64,000 bases of DNA, from the NCBI GenBank assembly GCA_951394405.1, contig OX596344.1, positions 2,418,001 to 2,482,000 on the forward strand. Direction: 5' to 3'. The position numbers and the translations under genes were made by a program. The notes beneath the pieces were generated by a model. The model was given only the letters and a program-made list of their open reading frames with translations, searched no databases and had not been told where the DNA came from. Below, piece by piece: positions 41,179-50,585 of this stretch. The number at the start of each line of letters is the position of its first letter. Within the stretch, counting starts at the first letter, position 1. Origin of the DNA: Coprinellus micaceus (Eukaryota; Basidiomycota; Agaricomycetes; Agaricales; Psathyrellaceae).

Positions 41179-41646
41179 TAAGGCATGTCACGAGTGCACC
41201 CACAGGTTGACCTGGATCTGTGGGGCAGGTACCTGCAGAAAATTATGCCTTACCTGGATCTGTGCAGGTATTTTCCCACGGGTCACCTGTACCTGCGAGT
41301 CCAGGTTGTCACAGGTCAGGTCGCAGGTAATAGTGCAGGTGCCAAGCATAGTATAGAGCAAATACTAGTGTATACCCCCCAAAATGGTATCTAACATTGT
41401 ACATACACCTAAACTACATCATACAACTCACTAATGCAGTCATACAGACCCAATATAACTTCCAGTGGTGACATCTGGCCCAGGTGTTTGCACCATGCAA
41501 GTACCTGTGGTTTCAAGGCTGCGACCTGGATCTGTACAGGTTTGTTCCCACGGGTTACCTGGACTTGTGGGTCAGGTTTCCCACGGGTATTCCCACGGGT
41601 CTACCTGCAAGTACCCACAGGTAGCCCGGACTCGTGACATGCCTTA
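41179..41646. mobile_element. hAT-like MITE with 8-bp target duplication
   Basis: A 468-bp element with inverted ends TAAGGCATGTCACGAGT and ACTCGTGACATGCCTTA. It is flanked by ATTGTGGA at 41171-41178 and 41647-41654. An 8-bp duplication is the hallmark of hAT transposition. Internally it is packed with ACCTGTGGGT, ACCTGGATCTGT and CCCACGGGT phrases in both orientations. Confidence 0.85.
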
Positions 41647-41670
41647 ATTGTGGAATGTTGAATGCATCAA

Positions 41671-41744
41671 ACGAGATCAGGCCCAACTGTGGGAGATCTC
41701 GAATCCATGGATTTGAGATCTCCCACAGTAGGGCCTTATCTCGT
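41671..41744. repeat. 30-bp-arm hairpin
   Basis: The arm ACGAGATCAGGCCCAACTGT plus ten more bases is complementary to the arm ending at 41744, with two mismatches and a loop of about 14 bp. It lies just outside the hAT-like MITE. Confidence 0.75.
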
Positions 41745-42603
41745 TCAGTCACATGTTCAGCAGGAATCTTGATCAAATGAGTCCAAGATCTCAACTGGGC
41801 TAGAAATGACTAAGTCTTGAGTGAAATAAATAGAATACTTGTAGCTCACCGAGTTTTCATCCGTTTTGAACGTTCTTGGGCTCGTTTTGAACGCTAGGAG
41901 AAGCCGAGTTACTTTCCATGCCCATATGCGCGCCTACGCAGTCCCAAACGCGGCGAGTTTTGAACAGCCTCGGCCACCACTTCAGGGCCTGCTAGATCTG
42001 GGGGTAGGTTAGGTGAAGATATGGGCACTGATAAACGTTCGCCCACCTTGAGCGTTTAGAACGAAGCCAATATCATCCAAAACGGATGAAAAGTCGTTAG
42101 AGTACAGGTGATTTACTGAATTTCTGCATAACTCTATCAAATCTTGACCGATTTGAGCGTTCTAAAGCTCGTTTGCAATGGAACGCCCACTGGTTCAAGA
42201 ATAAGGTATGCTGCTGGTATCACTATCAGGCGCTATTGGTGACAATCACTATTCCCAGAGCCATACCACTCAGAACCTTCTCCACACAGTGTGTAGGCCC
42301 ATAGCATGTTGCCAATCCACATCATATAGTCATCTTTATGGAATTAATGAATCTAATTACCAGTAGAAAGTCATGTGTATGGTATTATTGGTCAATATAC
42401 ACCAATCAGAACAAGGTATATTATCAGAGTCAGTCAATTTCCAGAGCAGCTCAGGGATGCCCTGGGATGCCCTGAGAGAAGATATCAAACTCTCAGGATC
42501 TCACAGGAAGTGCCAGCGCATCACTGAGCCGCCTGGCAACGTCAGAGTTCTCAAAGCTGTCAAGGCTCATCAGTGCTTCCGGGGATCAAAATGGTTTTTC
42601 CTG

Positions 42604-44960
42604 ATGAATCTCGGAGTGCCAGTTTGGCGTACCGATGATCCGGCAGCAGAACAAGGTAGTGCAAAAAGATGAGTGCAAGGAGAACGCGTCTGTATCGGAG
42701 GGGTAGAATACCTGTCTCCGAGAAGAGAACTGCGATAATTGATCGTGCTTGGAGTCCCAAAATCCGCCGCAGCAGACCCATTGTTACATCCTCTAGGAGG
42801 GAGAGCAGTTTGGCGCTTGGCAGGGTGTCTATGATTATGTCGCATCCATGTGTGAGATGGGGGTCCACAAGTCCCATATATAACTTATGAGCGTCCCAAG
42901 GTTCGAGGGAGCCGAGCATTTTATGAATGCCAAGGACCATGTTTCCGACCGCACTCGCTTTCGCAGATTTGAACGCGTAGTGGAGCGAGAATATGTCGCA
43001 GTGGTCCGTCCGCATGTGGATACCAACGTAAACATGCCGCGTTCTCACCTCCACAGTATCATCGCCAAATAGGAAGCGGGGCAGATTAGCGGGGTGAGGA
43101 CCAAAAATGAGAATGGCAGACTTGATGGCATTCACGAGCATAGCGTTCACACCACACCATCTGTACAGGGCAGTCATCTTCTTCTGGAGCCCTTCTGGGG
43201 TCGTGGACAGAAGGATGATGTCATCTGCTTGCTCAAGGCTCGCGATCGGGAACCCAAAAAGGCGTATATCGTCTCCGCACACATCGAACCTCAGATCCGA
43301 GAGGTAAATGGTCCAGAGAATGGGGGACGAGGTATCCCCCGCCAGAATCCCCATCGCTGCATTGAAGGTTTCCGATGTCATTCCCCCATGTCAGACCATG
43401 TATGTCATCTCGGCGTAGAGTAGGCGAAGCCAGTCGAAGATTTTCCCACCAGCGCCAAGCCGTTGCATCTTCGCCCACAGGCAGGCGTGATTAGTCGCGG
43501 GGAAGGCATTGCTAAGGTCAGCAAAAGCCACATACAAAGTCTTGCCCTCGGCATGTGCCCGCTCAATGGTCGCTCGAAGAATAAAGACATTGTCATTTGT
43601 CCGATGACCCTCGCGGAACCCATTCTGCGAGTCCGGAATGATTTTATGGTTCTCGCACCAGCGCATTAGACGTTTGTGGATGAGAAGAGTCATGAATTTG
43701 AGCCCGCAACTCTCTAGTGCAATTGCCCTATAGCCCTCAGGATCATCCCTTGCCTTCCCCTTCTTGAGAATGGCGGCCAATACTGTGGTAAGCCATTGCG
43801 TTGGGGTCTCGAGGGTGTCAAGGCACTCGTTGAAAAGGTTCGCAAGGATGTCATTGTCGATCTCCAAGAAGTTGCCATAACCAACTCCATCAAGACCCGA
43901 TGTGGAGGATTCAGCCGCTCGCTTGTGAAGGTGAGCTTTTGCGGCTGCGATCTCGTCCTCGGTGATCGGGGAGGAGAACACAGCATCTGCGGTTTTGTCC
44001 ACTGTCCGATGTGGAGTTGTGTCTGATGCCATTTGGTGGCATAGCAGGACATTTGCATTGAACGATGGAGGGATAGAGGAGGGTGGATTCATACGTCTCT
44101 GAAAGGATTCGAAGAGCTGGACAACAGGCATCACATTAAGGGTTCGGCGAGCATACATCATATCGTGGATCACACACCACATGTCCTTTTCTGAGCTTGC
44201 CTCACGCAAGCGTTTCTTGTACGCCTGCTGGGACGCGTAGACCAAAGTGTGAGAACGATGTGAGTCACGCTCTTGTGTTGGTACTCCAGATTCAGCGTCG
44301 CTGAAATCCGAATCCGAGTCATGATCGCTCTCTGTATCAGCACACGGATCCTCACCAAGCAGTGCCTCTCTTGCCCCAGCTTGAGACTTTAGCAGAGGCT
44401 GGTAGGTGACCTTAGGTGTCAGAGTGGATATGGTAGCATCGTCGCCCAACACGGTCAATGTGTAGCTCGAGATCGGTATGAGGGCTGACACTTCAGCCTC
44501 ACTCAGGGGGACATAGTGAGGGACATCAGGTAGAAGAGCACCGTCTTTTGCAAGGGAGTCGGCCATATCATGGGGCTTCAGGCCAATATGTCCCTTGACC
44601 TGAATAAACTTCACAGGTGCAGGCCGGTGTTTCAGGAGGGTGGCAGCATCGCGGAGAAGATCACCGTTTGTCACGTCCCAGCCCCTTGCCGCATTTTGCG
44701 ACCCTCATGTAATCAGACTCTCCATGGTATACTCGGAGTCTGAATATATATGTAGGGCCTTCTGAGGAGACTCATTACGGAGCACACAGAGAACAGCAAA
44801 CACCTCAGCTCTGTTATTTGTCTGGGCATCAGGCACCCGAACAGAGCCTGTTAATCGGCAGTCATCTCATGGAGTAGGCTCGAAAAAATATATGAGCACT
44901 CCAGTGGCCACTGGCAAGTGTCGGGACCCTGGACTAATCGGCCAACAATAGGGTTAGAAA
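42604..44960 (-). pseudogene. RNase H-reverse transcriptase of the non-LTR element
   Basis: The RNase H domain comes first: TNNRAEVFAVL (Glu), HIYSDSEYTMESL (Asp) and later HDMADSLAKDGA (Asp). The RT follows: SGLDGVGYGNF, ILKKGKARDDPEGYRAIAL, FADLSNAFPATNH, GILAGDTSSPILWTIYLSDL and ADDIILLS for the catalytic Asp pair. A thumb region (HVYVGIHMRTDH) follows. TGA codons at 44867, 44705 and 43391 each sit where Arg fits. The frame is otherwise open for over 2 kb, so inactivation came mainly by point mutation. Confidence 0.85.
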
Positions 44961-45329
44961 TTCTACTCAGTGCTAAAAACTTGAAGCAGATACTTCATGT
45001 CGTATCCCAGTGACCGGTGAGACAGGTGCACAAATTTGGATACCTGAATGGGTTTCGTGAGTCTGAGCGTCGACAACGTGTTCAGCTGGCCTGGGAGGTG
45101 CTGGTCGAGTGACTCGAAGGAAGTGGACTCGGAGGTTGGCGCCCGCGGTAACACGTGCACGAAGCCCTCCAGGCCAAACAAAGGCAAGCAGCGCGTCACT
45201 CGTCCGCCAAAACTTCAAGTTCACCTTGCCTTCAGTCACTCAAGTTCTTGGCCCACGACATCGTGTGTACGTAGGGTTTAGCGGCATGCTTCAAGGATTC
45301 ATTATTTGAACACTTTCTCAGGTATAGCA
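44961..45329. other. intergenic, no gene seen
   Basis: Lies between the 5' end of the non-LTR element and the F-box pseudogene. No protein family or repeat boundary was recognised. Confidence 0.4.
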
Positions 45330-46680
45330 TGGCAGAATTATCACAGATCCTTGCACTTCCTCCCCATCTTTTATCTGATATCTTCGTCATGGGCCAACAG
45401 GAGGAGCATTTCTGCCACCCTACTCGATGAAAGGCTTTCTCGGAGACCATGATTCACGTTTGTGGCTATTTTCGCTCTGTTGCGCTAGACATATCAAGTC
45501 TGTGGTCTACCATTCGCATCGCGAAGTCGACCTCGCTAGGTCGTGTCCATGCATACCTCGAGCGCTCACGCTCTGCGCCTCTGACTGTGCTGGTACGCCT
45601 CAGCCAAGCGTGGGCGCGTGACTACGGGGCGATTGCTTCTGTATTTGAACTCCTCCATCTTGTCGCAGACCATGCCCACCGATGGCTTGTTCTCTCCCTC
45701 GTTCTGGGTCAGGATCCATCACCTCCTCTGTCCGTTGTGGATCTCTTCAGCCAGCAGCATGCGCCTCAATTGCGCTCCTTGACGCTGTCAGTCACCATGG
45801 CAGATGGCCCTTTGAATTCTCGTCATCCCATGGGCTTTGGGTCCCCTCGTCTCTTCCCCCACTCGCCAAGCTTATCGTTCGTCCGTTTCGGGGATTAGCT
45901 CTTTATCTGATGCGACCACCCCTCACCCGCATCAAAGTCCTCCATCTCGACCACCCATTTGGAAAGTGTATTCCTTACGCATGCCTGAGGGAACTCCTCA
46001 CGACTCCGAGTCATCTACAGCATCTGTCGATCGGCGGCGACATTGTCAACGATTACCCCCCGTTTGTGTCACTGTCCGCAATCATACCCCTCCCCTCCCT
46101 CCTTTCCTTACACCTTGCCTGCAAAGATGGAAGGCTCTATCTAGGAATTCTCCTGAACATTGACGCCCCTCGCCTTCAGCGTGTAATCCTCAAAGACGTG
46201 CGCAATGGAGACCTTGAGCAAAGAGGCACGCCCGTCAGCTTTCCACAAGTGACGGAGCTCGTGTTTGTAAACTTCGACTTCTCAGCGGAGTCCTACCGCT
46301 GCCTCTTGCCCATGTTTCCCTCAGTTGAAATATTTCGCGTCCCGTGGTCCACAGTGGGGCGTCTAGTCCCAAAGGTGTTCCAGCATAAAGTCAGTCATGT
46401 GGACTATCCCGCACTACCTTGGCCCACCCTGCGCATCTTGCACCTTGGCTTTGACGCTGAGGAAAGTGCGCTTCCACTCCAGGACTTGTTTGAGCTTCGT
46501 GATCGCCTGGAGTGCCCGCTGTCAAGAGTGCATTTCAATACGAACGAGGAAGGCGCGGTCCAGGCATACCTTGCACCCGTACCGATTGGGAATCAGGTGG
46601 GCACGCAGAATGGGCTCGGCTATTGGCTGGCGGACGTCCAAGGGCAGACTCTTGACTACGATGATAACTTCTTCAATTGA
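45330..46680 (+). pseudogene. F-box/LRR-type gene with stop and frameshift
   Basis: It starts MAELSQILALPPHLLSDIFV at 45330, a fungal F-box beginning. An in-frame TGA at 45428-45430 is followed by KAFSETMIHVCGYFRSVALD and SLWSTIRI, the usual continuation in Agaricomycete F-box proteins. The frame shifts near 45880 (between LSFVRF and RGLALYL). The rest is LRR-like: IKVLHLDHPF, LQHLSIGGDI, LLSLHLACKDG, VTELVFVNFDF and LRILHLGFDAEE, ending DDNFFN at 46678-46680. No intron explains either break. Confidence 0.7.
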
Positions 46681-46813
46681 AACGGATTTTCGACGGGGCG
46701 TTGGTGCCAGGTTTTCTAATTAGCGATATGAACAAGGCGTTACAAAGTCATCCTTTGGACGCGTTTTTCATGATGTCGGTATGTGGCTATGTATCACTTA
46801 TCGCATTCACCCT

Positions 46814-46987
46814 TCAGATATAAAACCACGGAGTGATCTCCAGCTTGCCTTGAGGGTCGCGTAAGTCATGGAGGTCCAGGAAAGCGGCATACCCTTTATG
46901 TCCGAGTCCTTCAATGGTACGCGTAATGGAAGGCTTGTCCATCGTCAGTGTCCGGCGACAGGTCTCCTTGCTATACGCCTTGCTCAT
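46814..46987 (-). CDS. small conserved ORF, 57 residues, unknown
   Basis: ATG at 46987, TGA at 46814-46816. It reads MSKAYSKETCRRTLTMDKPS and continues with TIEGLGHKGYAAFLDLHD to a hydrophobic end PWFYI. I do not know the family. It is probably real or recently real because related sequence recurs at about 32480-32620 (same strand, broken) and about 53340-53460 (broken), including the 3' flank GCGATAAGTGATA in the last case. It could be the last exon of a longer gene: 47003-47269 on the same strand encodes a protein-like stretch (SYAFKATGIQELPNLYSVHG), but I cannot join the two with confidence. Confidence 0.4.
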   Translation of the reverse strand: MSKAYSKETCRRTLTMDKPSITRTIEGLGHKGYAAFLDLHDLRDPQGKLEITPWFYI

Positions 46988-48261
46988 GATTGAATCGTTG
47001 GGCTATGCACAAAATTGAGAGGGTGGAAACAGTGGTTGCGGTTTCAGACTCCCGTACGAAGGAGAAGTTCCCGACTTGTACTGCAAATCCTTCAAGCCCG
47101 CATGCCAGACACTTGTGAGAGATGGCCACCGGTCGATATCATCGTGTGTTCCTCGCCCACCCCTCTGGTTTATTGTCTGTGATACACCGTGCACACTATA
47201 TAAGTTTGGCAGTTCTTGGATGCCAGTGGCCTTGAATGCATAGCTCTGCAGGTCAGTAGCAGAGGGCAATCGTGTAAAAGGGAGAAGGCATTCGGATATG
47301 TAGCTGTATCACAGTCAAAAACCGGAGTAAGCCGCGTCTGGTATAATTAAACATATTCAAGAGGACACAATCCCTACTCATGATCCTCCTTGCTACACAC
47401 GGCCTACGAAAGGGAGCGCACGACATCCTCCATCGTTGGTCTCAAGCCAGGGTCGTGATTCCAACACATCTCGAGGAGGGGCCACACTGCATCGGCCTCC
47501 TTGGAGATATGCAGGAAGTCTGTCTGCTTCGGCCGTCCACCTTTGATGACGAAAGGAGGCACGTTCAACTCCCTGATGCGAGCGAACACTTCGAGGCCTC
47601 CGACAATCTGAATGAACGATGATATGTTAGTCAACACTTGCATCGTACAAGACAAAGGAGGGAATGTGGGAGACTCGCCTCGGCGCCAACCATGCCGAAC
47701 GCCCACACGTCGGTCGCCTTCGTGGTGGGAGTACTGCCCTCCTCCTGCCCGTTGTTGTCTACACCTTCGTCTTCGGCTGGCAAGTCTAGGAGCTCAGGGG
47801 CAGCGTACTTGGTCGACGTCCTGAAGACTGTCGTGAACCCTCCGACGTCGAGCATCTTAGAGCAGCCGACATCAGTAAATGCGGGAGTTTAGGGCGAGTG
47901 CATGCGAGTTGTTGAAAGGACGCGCGAGGTGATGCGCACATTGCGAGTTTGATGGCAATTGGCAGGGTGGGTTTCAACGACTGACCAGGCCTCAACACAT
48001 CTCGATGTTTTCGCGCATCTGTTGATGTTTCACGAGCACGTACCATTCTGGGTCGTACTCGTAAGATCGTGTCATCTTGCCAAGGTATTATGAGATAGAG
48101 CGATGCATAGGGGGTATGGCGAGTAGGCCTCTTATTCGTGGTGGGATGCTAGTATGGATGCCAGGTTGGAATGGGATTGACAATAATTGATTCGGATGGA
48201 TCAAATAGCAGTACAGTACATGATGACAGACAGATAAACATATGTAGATACATAAAAGTGG

Positions 48262-48690
48262 TCAGTTCGTGGCAATACCAGCAAAGGCACAGCGGCGGGC
48301 AGCACGTTGCTTGAGCTTGGCCTTAGCAGCCCCAGGCTTGCTAGTCCCGACCACAGCGGAATATACGGCTAAAGCGGGGTGACTTTGAGCACGAGAATAA
48401 TGTAGGAGGTAGAGTTCGGCTGAGGACAGTAGCTCGCTGGGAGAGCCAAGGTTGCAACAGGGCGCTCAGCCGGGCGGTATCTCACTGCGACCCTCGTTTG
48501 CGCCATACTGGAGCTGAATGTGAGTGATATGTGCAGTGAGAACATCAGAAGGGGAGGTGCATACCTGAATGAGGGTGGCGGCCCAGGACGTGAGGAGAGA
48601 CATTGCTGAGGGACTTGTTGAGATTGGAACACTTGAGAAGGAACTTGAACGCGGTTGCTCAGCCGCTTTTATTTGCAGAAATGCCATCAA
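48262..48690 (-). pseudogene. small ORF inside the 1.8-kb element
   Basis: It reads MMAFLQIKAAEQPRSSSFSS to MSLLTSWAATLIQ, has a possible intron (about 48567-48515), continues LQYGANEGRSEIPPG, meets an in-frame TGA at 48466-48468, and continues to a basic tail (AKAKLKQRAARRCAFAG) ending at 48262. The family is unknown. It may be transposon cargo or a captured host exon. Confidence 0.35.
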
Positions 48691-49107
48691 TCACGTGCGA
48701 TTACAAATCCCGACCAACAGAGTCATGCCAAACCAACGAGACGCGACACGCCGTCAACGCGGTGGTTCCTTGATCATGATGCTCAATCGAGCCTTTACTC
48801 ATGGAGCGAGGTCAACCAGTTTAACCCGCATCACACCACAGTGTTCTCGGAGCTCAAGGAGTCCGTTGGGAAACATATAGTCAGTCCCACACACTATAGA
48901 GGAAAATGTATGGGCGGGCGGCAAGGAAGGGACGTGTTTGCCCGCTGGCCCTTGGCTGACCCCAAACGATGTGCGAAATGAAACCAGTTTACGTATCAAC
49001 TTGCGACCACCATAGAAAGTGGTACCTATTTGAGATCTCCTCACCAGGAGAATGCACCCCTCGTACGAACCTCACATCGACATACAAGCCAATCCGATTC
49101 TGGTGTA

Positions 49108-49567
49108 AGAGCCTGTTCGGATACCAAACCATGGAACTTGTTGTGGTTTGATGCCTCCCAAATCAATTCACACACCTGAATCGAGTTATGACGGCGTCGG
49201 GATCCGCCAGCAGCGGCGTCTGTGCGCGACATTGCCGTCGGGAAAATGGCTCTGCTCATTGTCAAACACGATGACGACGATGTTTTCCACCTACCCCACC
49301 CGCTTTCAAAGAACGTGGAGTACCCAGAGTATCTCAAAACTCAGGCTGAAAAAATGGGGAAGCACTTTTCGATGTCCTCATCGTCTCGGATATCGAGCGC
49401 AATTTGTTGGACGTCGTCACCGACGTCGGGGACCGCCGGCAAAGCACATTGCGTCGGGAGCCCAGAGTCCTCCGTCATCACCTGTCGTGAGTGTGTAGGG
49501 GATGGGAATTGATGGTATTGAGATCAAACCACAACAAGTTCCATGGTTTGGTATCCGAACAGGCTCT
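49108..49567. mobile_element. 460-bp unit with perfect 45-bp TIRs
   Basis: 49108-49152 and 49523-49567 are perfect inverted complements beginning AGAGCCTGTTCGGATACC, a tip sequence typical of hAT-like elements. It is nested in the 1.8-kb element. The interior on the plus strand has a protein-like stretch (RDIAVGKMALLIVKHDDDD) that could be captured. No clean 8-bp duplication was found. Confidence 0.8.
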
Positions 49568-50585
49568 AACTCTCACAAGCATCTTGAAATTTGGTAGGTG
49601 CCTTGGAACGGCTCGCGAGGCCTGGTGATCCCATGCCAAACGCTTGCCGACTCGCCAGTGATGCCAGGCTACATCAGATCTTCCCGCATTTACTGATGGA
49701 AGCTGATGAGGAGGGGCCTGAAGTCGTCGGACATCAGTACGTGAGCCTAGATAGAGGGGCTATGAGCATGAAGTACGACGGGGGGATGGGGAGGGAGCCT
49801 ACGGATTTGATGTCTCCGTGGACGGCGTTCAGAGCATGGATGTAGTTAAGGCCGCTCGCAACGCCTTTAATCTGTCATGGTATGAGTTCTAAGTTCCATG
49901 CCTCTGAAAGTGAAGCTACGTACCAGAGGGACCCTCTGCATCTCCGGGTACCGCTGCACGAACTGCAAGACCGTTCCATTGTCACACCATGGAAAGACCA
50001 GCGCCGAAACGACGTTCGAGAGGGCGGGGTCTTGTGCTACGCCGTACAGTGGGATGATGTTTTCATGTTTGAAGGTGAACCACACCCCAGACTCTCGACG
50101 CAGTCGCTACGGATGGTGCGAGCATGTCAATGCAGTTGAATCGTTCAACGGCAGAGAACTCACGCGCTGGAGGGTGCTGATGTACACTGAGTCGGCCATG
50201 AGGCAGGTGTCTCGGATGACCTTGATAGCAACCTACTAACGTTTTCGCACACGAGTAAGCACCAAAAACAGCTCAACGACCGGGAACAAGGGAAACTCAC
50301 CTGAACCTTGCCGGTGGAGAATTTTACGGTCCCGCGGTAGATATACGAAAACCCGCCAGTGGCGACTGTATTTGAACTCTCTAATGCGATGTATCTTGTA
50401 AGGTCGGGGCACTGCAGAGCCTGCCACACTGAACGTGTATTCACCGTACTCGGAATCACATGACCCGGAGCTTGCGGGTGGGTGGGCCAATGAGCCCCAG
50501 TGCGGGAGGGCCGCCTGCTAGAGCGGGGAGCGGAGGAGCCGCCTAGTCGGGGCTGGCCATAGGGTTGAGAATTACGGGGGTACGG

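Larger units (their letters stand above)
40357..42603. mobile_element. 2247-bp non-autonomous element, ATCAG...CTGAT ends
   Basis: It interrupts the non-LTR element. The ends are inverted: CAGGAAAAACCAT at the left and ATGGTTTTTCCTG at the right, each flanked by AT. Excision with one AT kept restores the host frame. Subterminal zones carry many CCCTGGG/CTCAGGG repeats (40375-40555 and 42440-42510), the likely transposase-binding repeats. It contains a GAGCTGGCAG array, a hAT-like MITE and a hairpin, but no protein-coding gene. Confidence 0.8.
32859..44960 (-). mobile_element. non-LTR retrotransposon split by nested insertions
   Basis: One element read on the minus strand in three pieces: 44960-42604, 40354-40015 and 33254-32859. 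Removing the insertions 40357-42603 (with one AT) and 33255-40014 (with one 8-bp repeat) joins the pieces in frame: ALRDS continues into LLASGKPGW, and VLTGSHHL continues into TKIRRDIGRL. The order is RNase H, reverse transcriptase, then a C-terminal zinc knuckle (CRFCKREPESPEHAILAC). It is dead: three in-frame TGA codons (44867-44869, 44705-44707, 43391-43393) interrupt the frame. The 5' end is truncated or unclear near 44960. Confidence 0.85.
47873..49695. mobile_element. 1823-bp element with ATCAG...CTGAT ends, in a kinase exon
   Basis: The ends CAGTAAATGCGGGA and TCCCGCATTTACTG are perfect inverted repeats, each flanked by AT. Removing the element with one AT kept joins LISFH to VGCSK in frame, matching RPLLTDFGCSK of the sister kinase. 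It contains a small broken ORF and a second TIR unit. It encodes no transposase. The end structure is like that of the element at 40357-42603. Confidence 0.8.
47404..50585 (-). pseudogene. TKL-like kinase domain, fused to STAND gene, TE-split
   Basis: The first copy of the array kinase. Reading continues without a stop from the STAND part into PYPRNSQPYGQPRLGGSSAP, which matches the N-terminus of the kinase at 62170. Then come the glycine loop VATGGFSYIYRG, VAIKVIRD (Lys, exon 50232-50164), RRESGVWFTFKHENII (exon 50106-49924), LNAVHGDIKS (exon 49871-49803), an exon from 49746 cut by a transposon at 49695, its continuation at 47870-47679, and the last exon 47607-47404. The catalytic-loop Asn is His (AHVL) and DFG is replaced (LISFHVG), so it was already a pseudokinase. 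The donor at 47678 is GC. The site before the last exon matches the other three copies. Confidence 0.75.
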
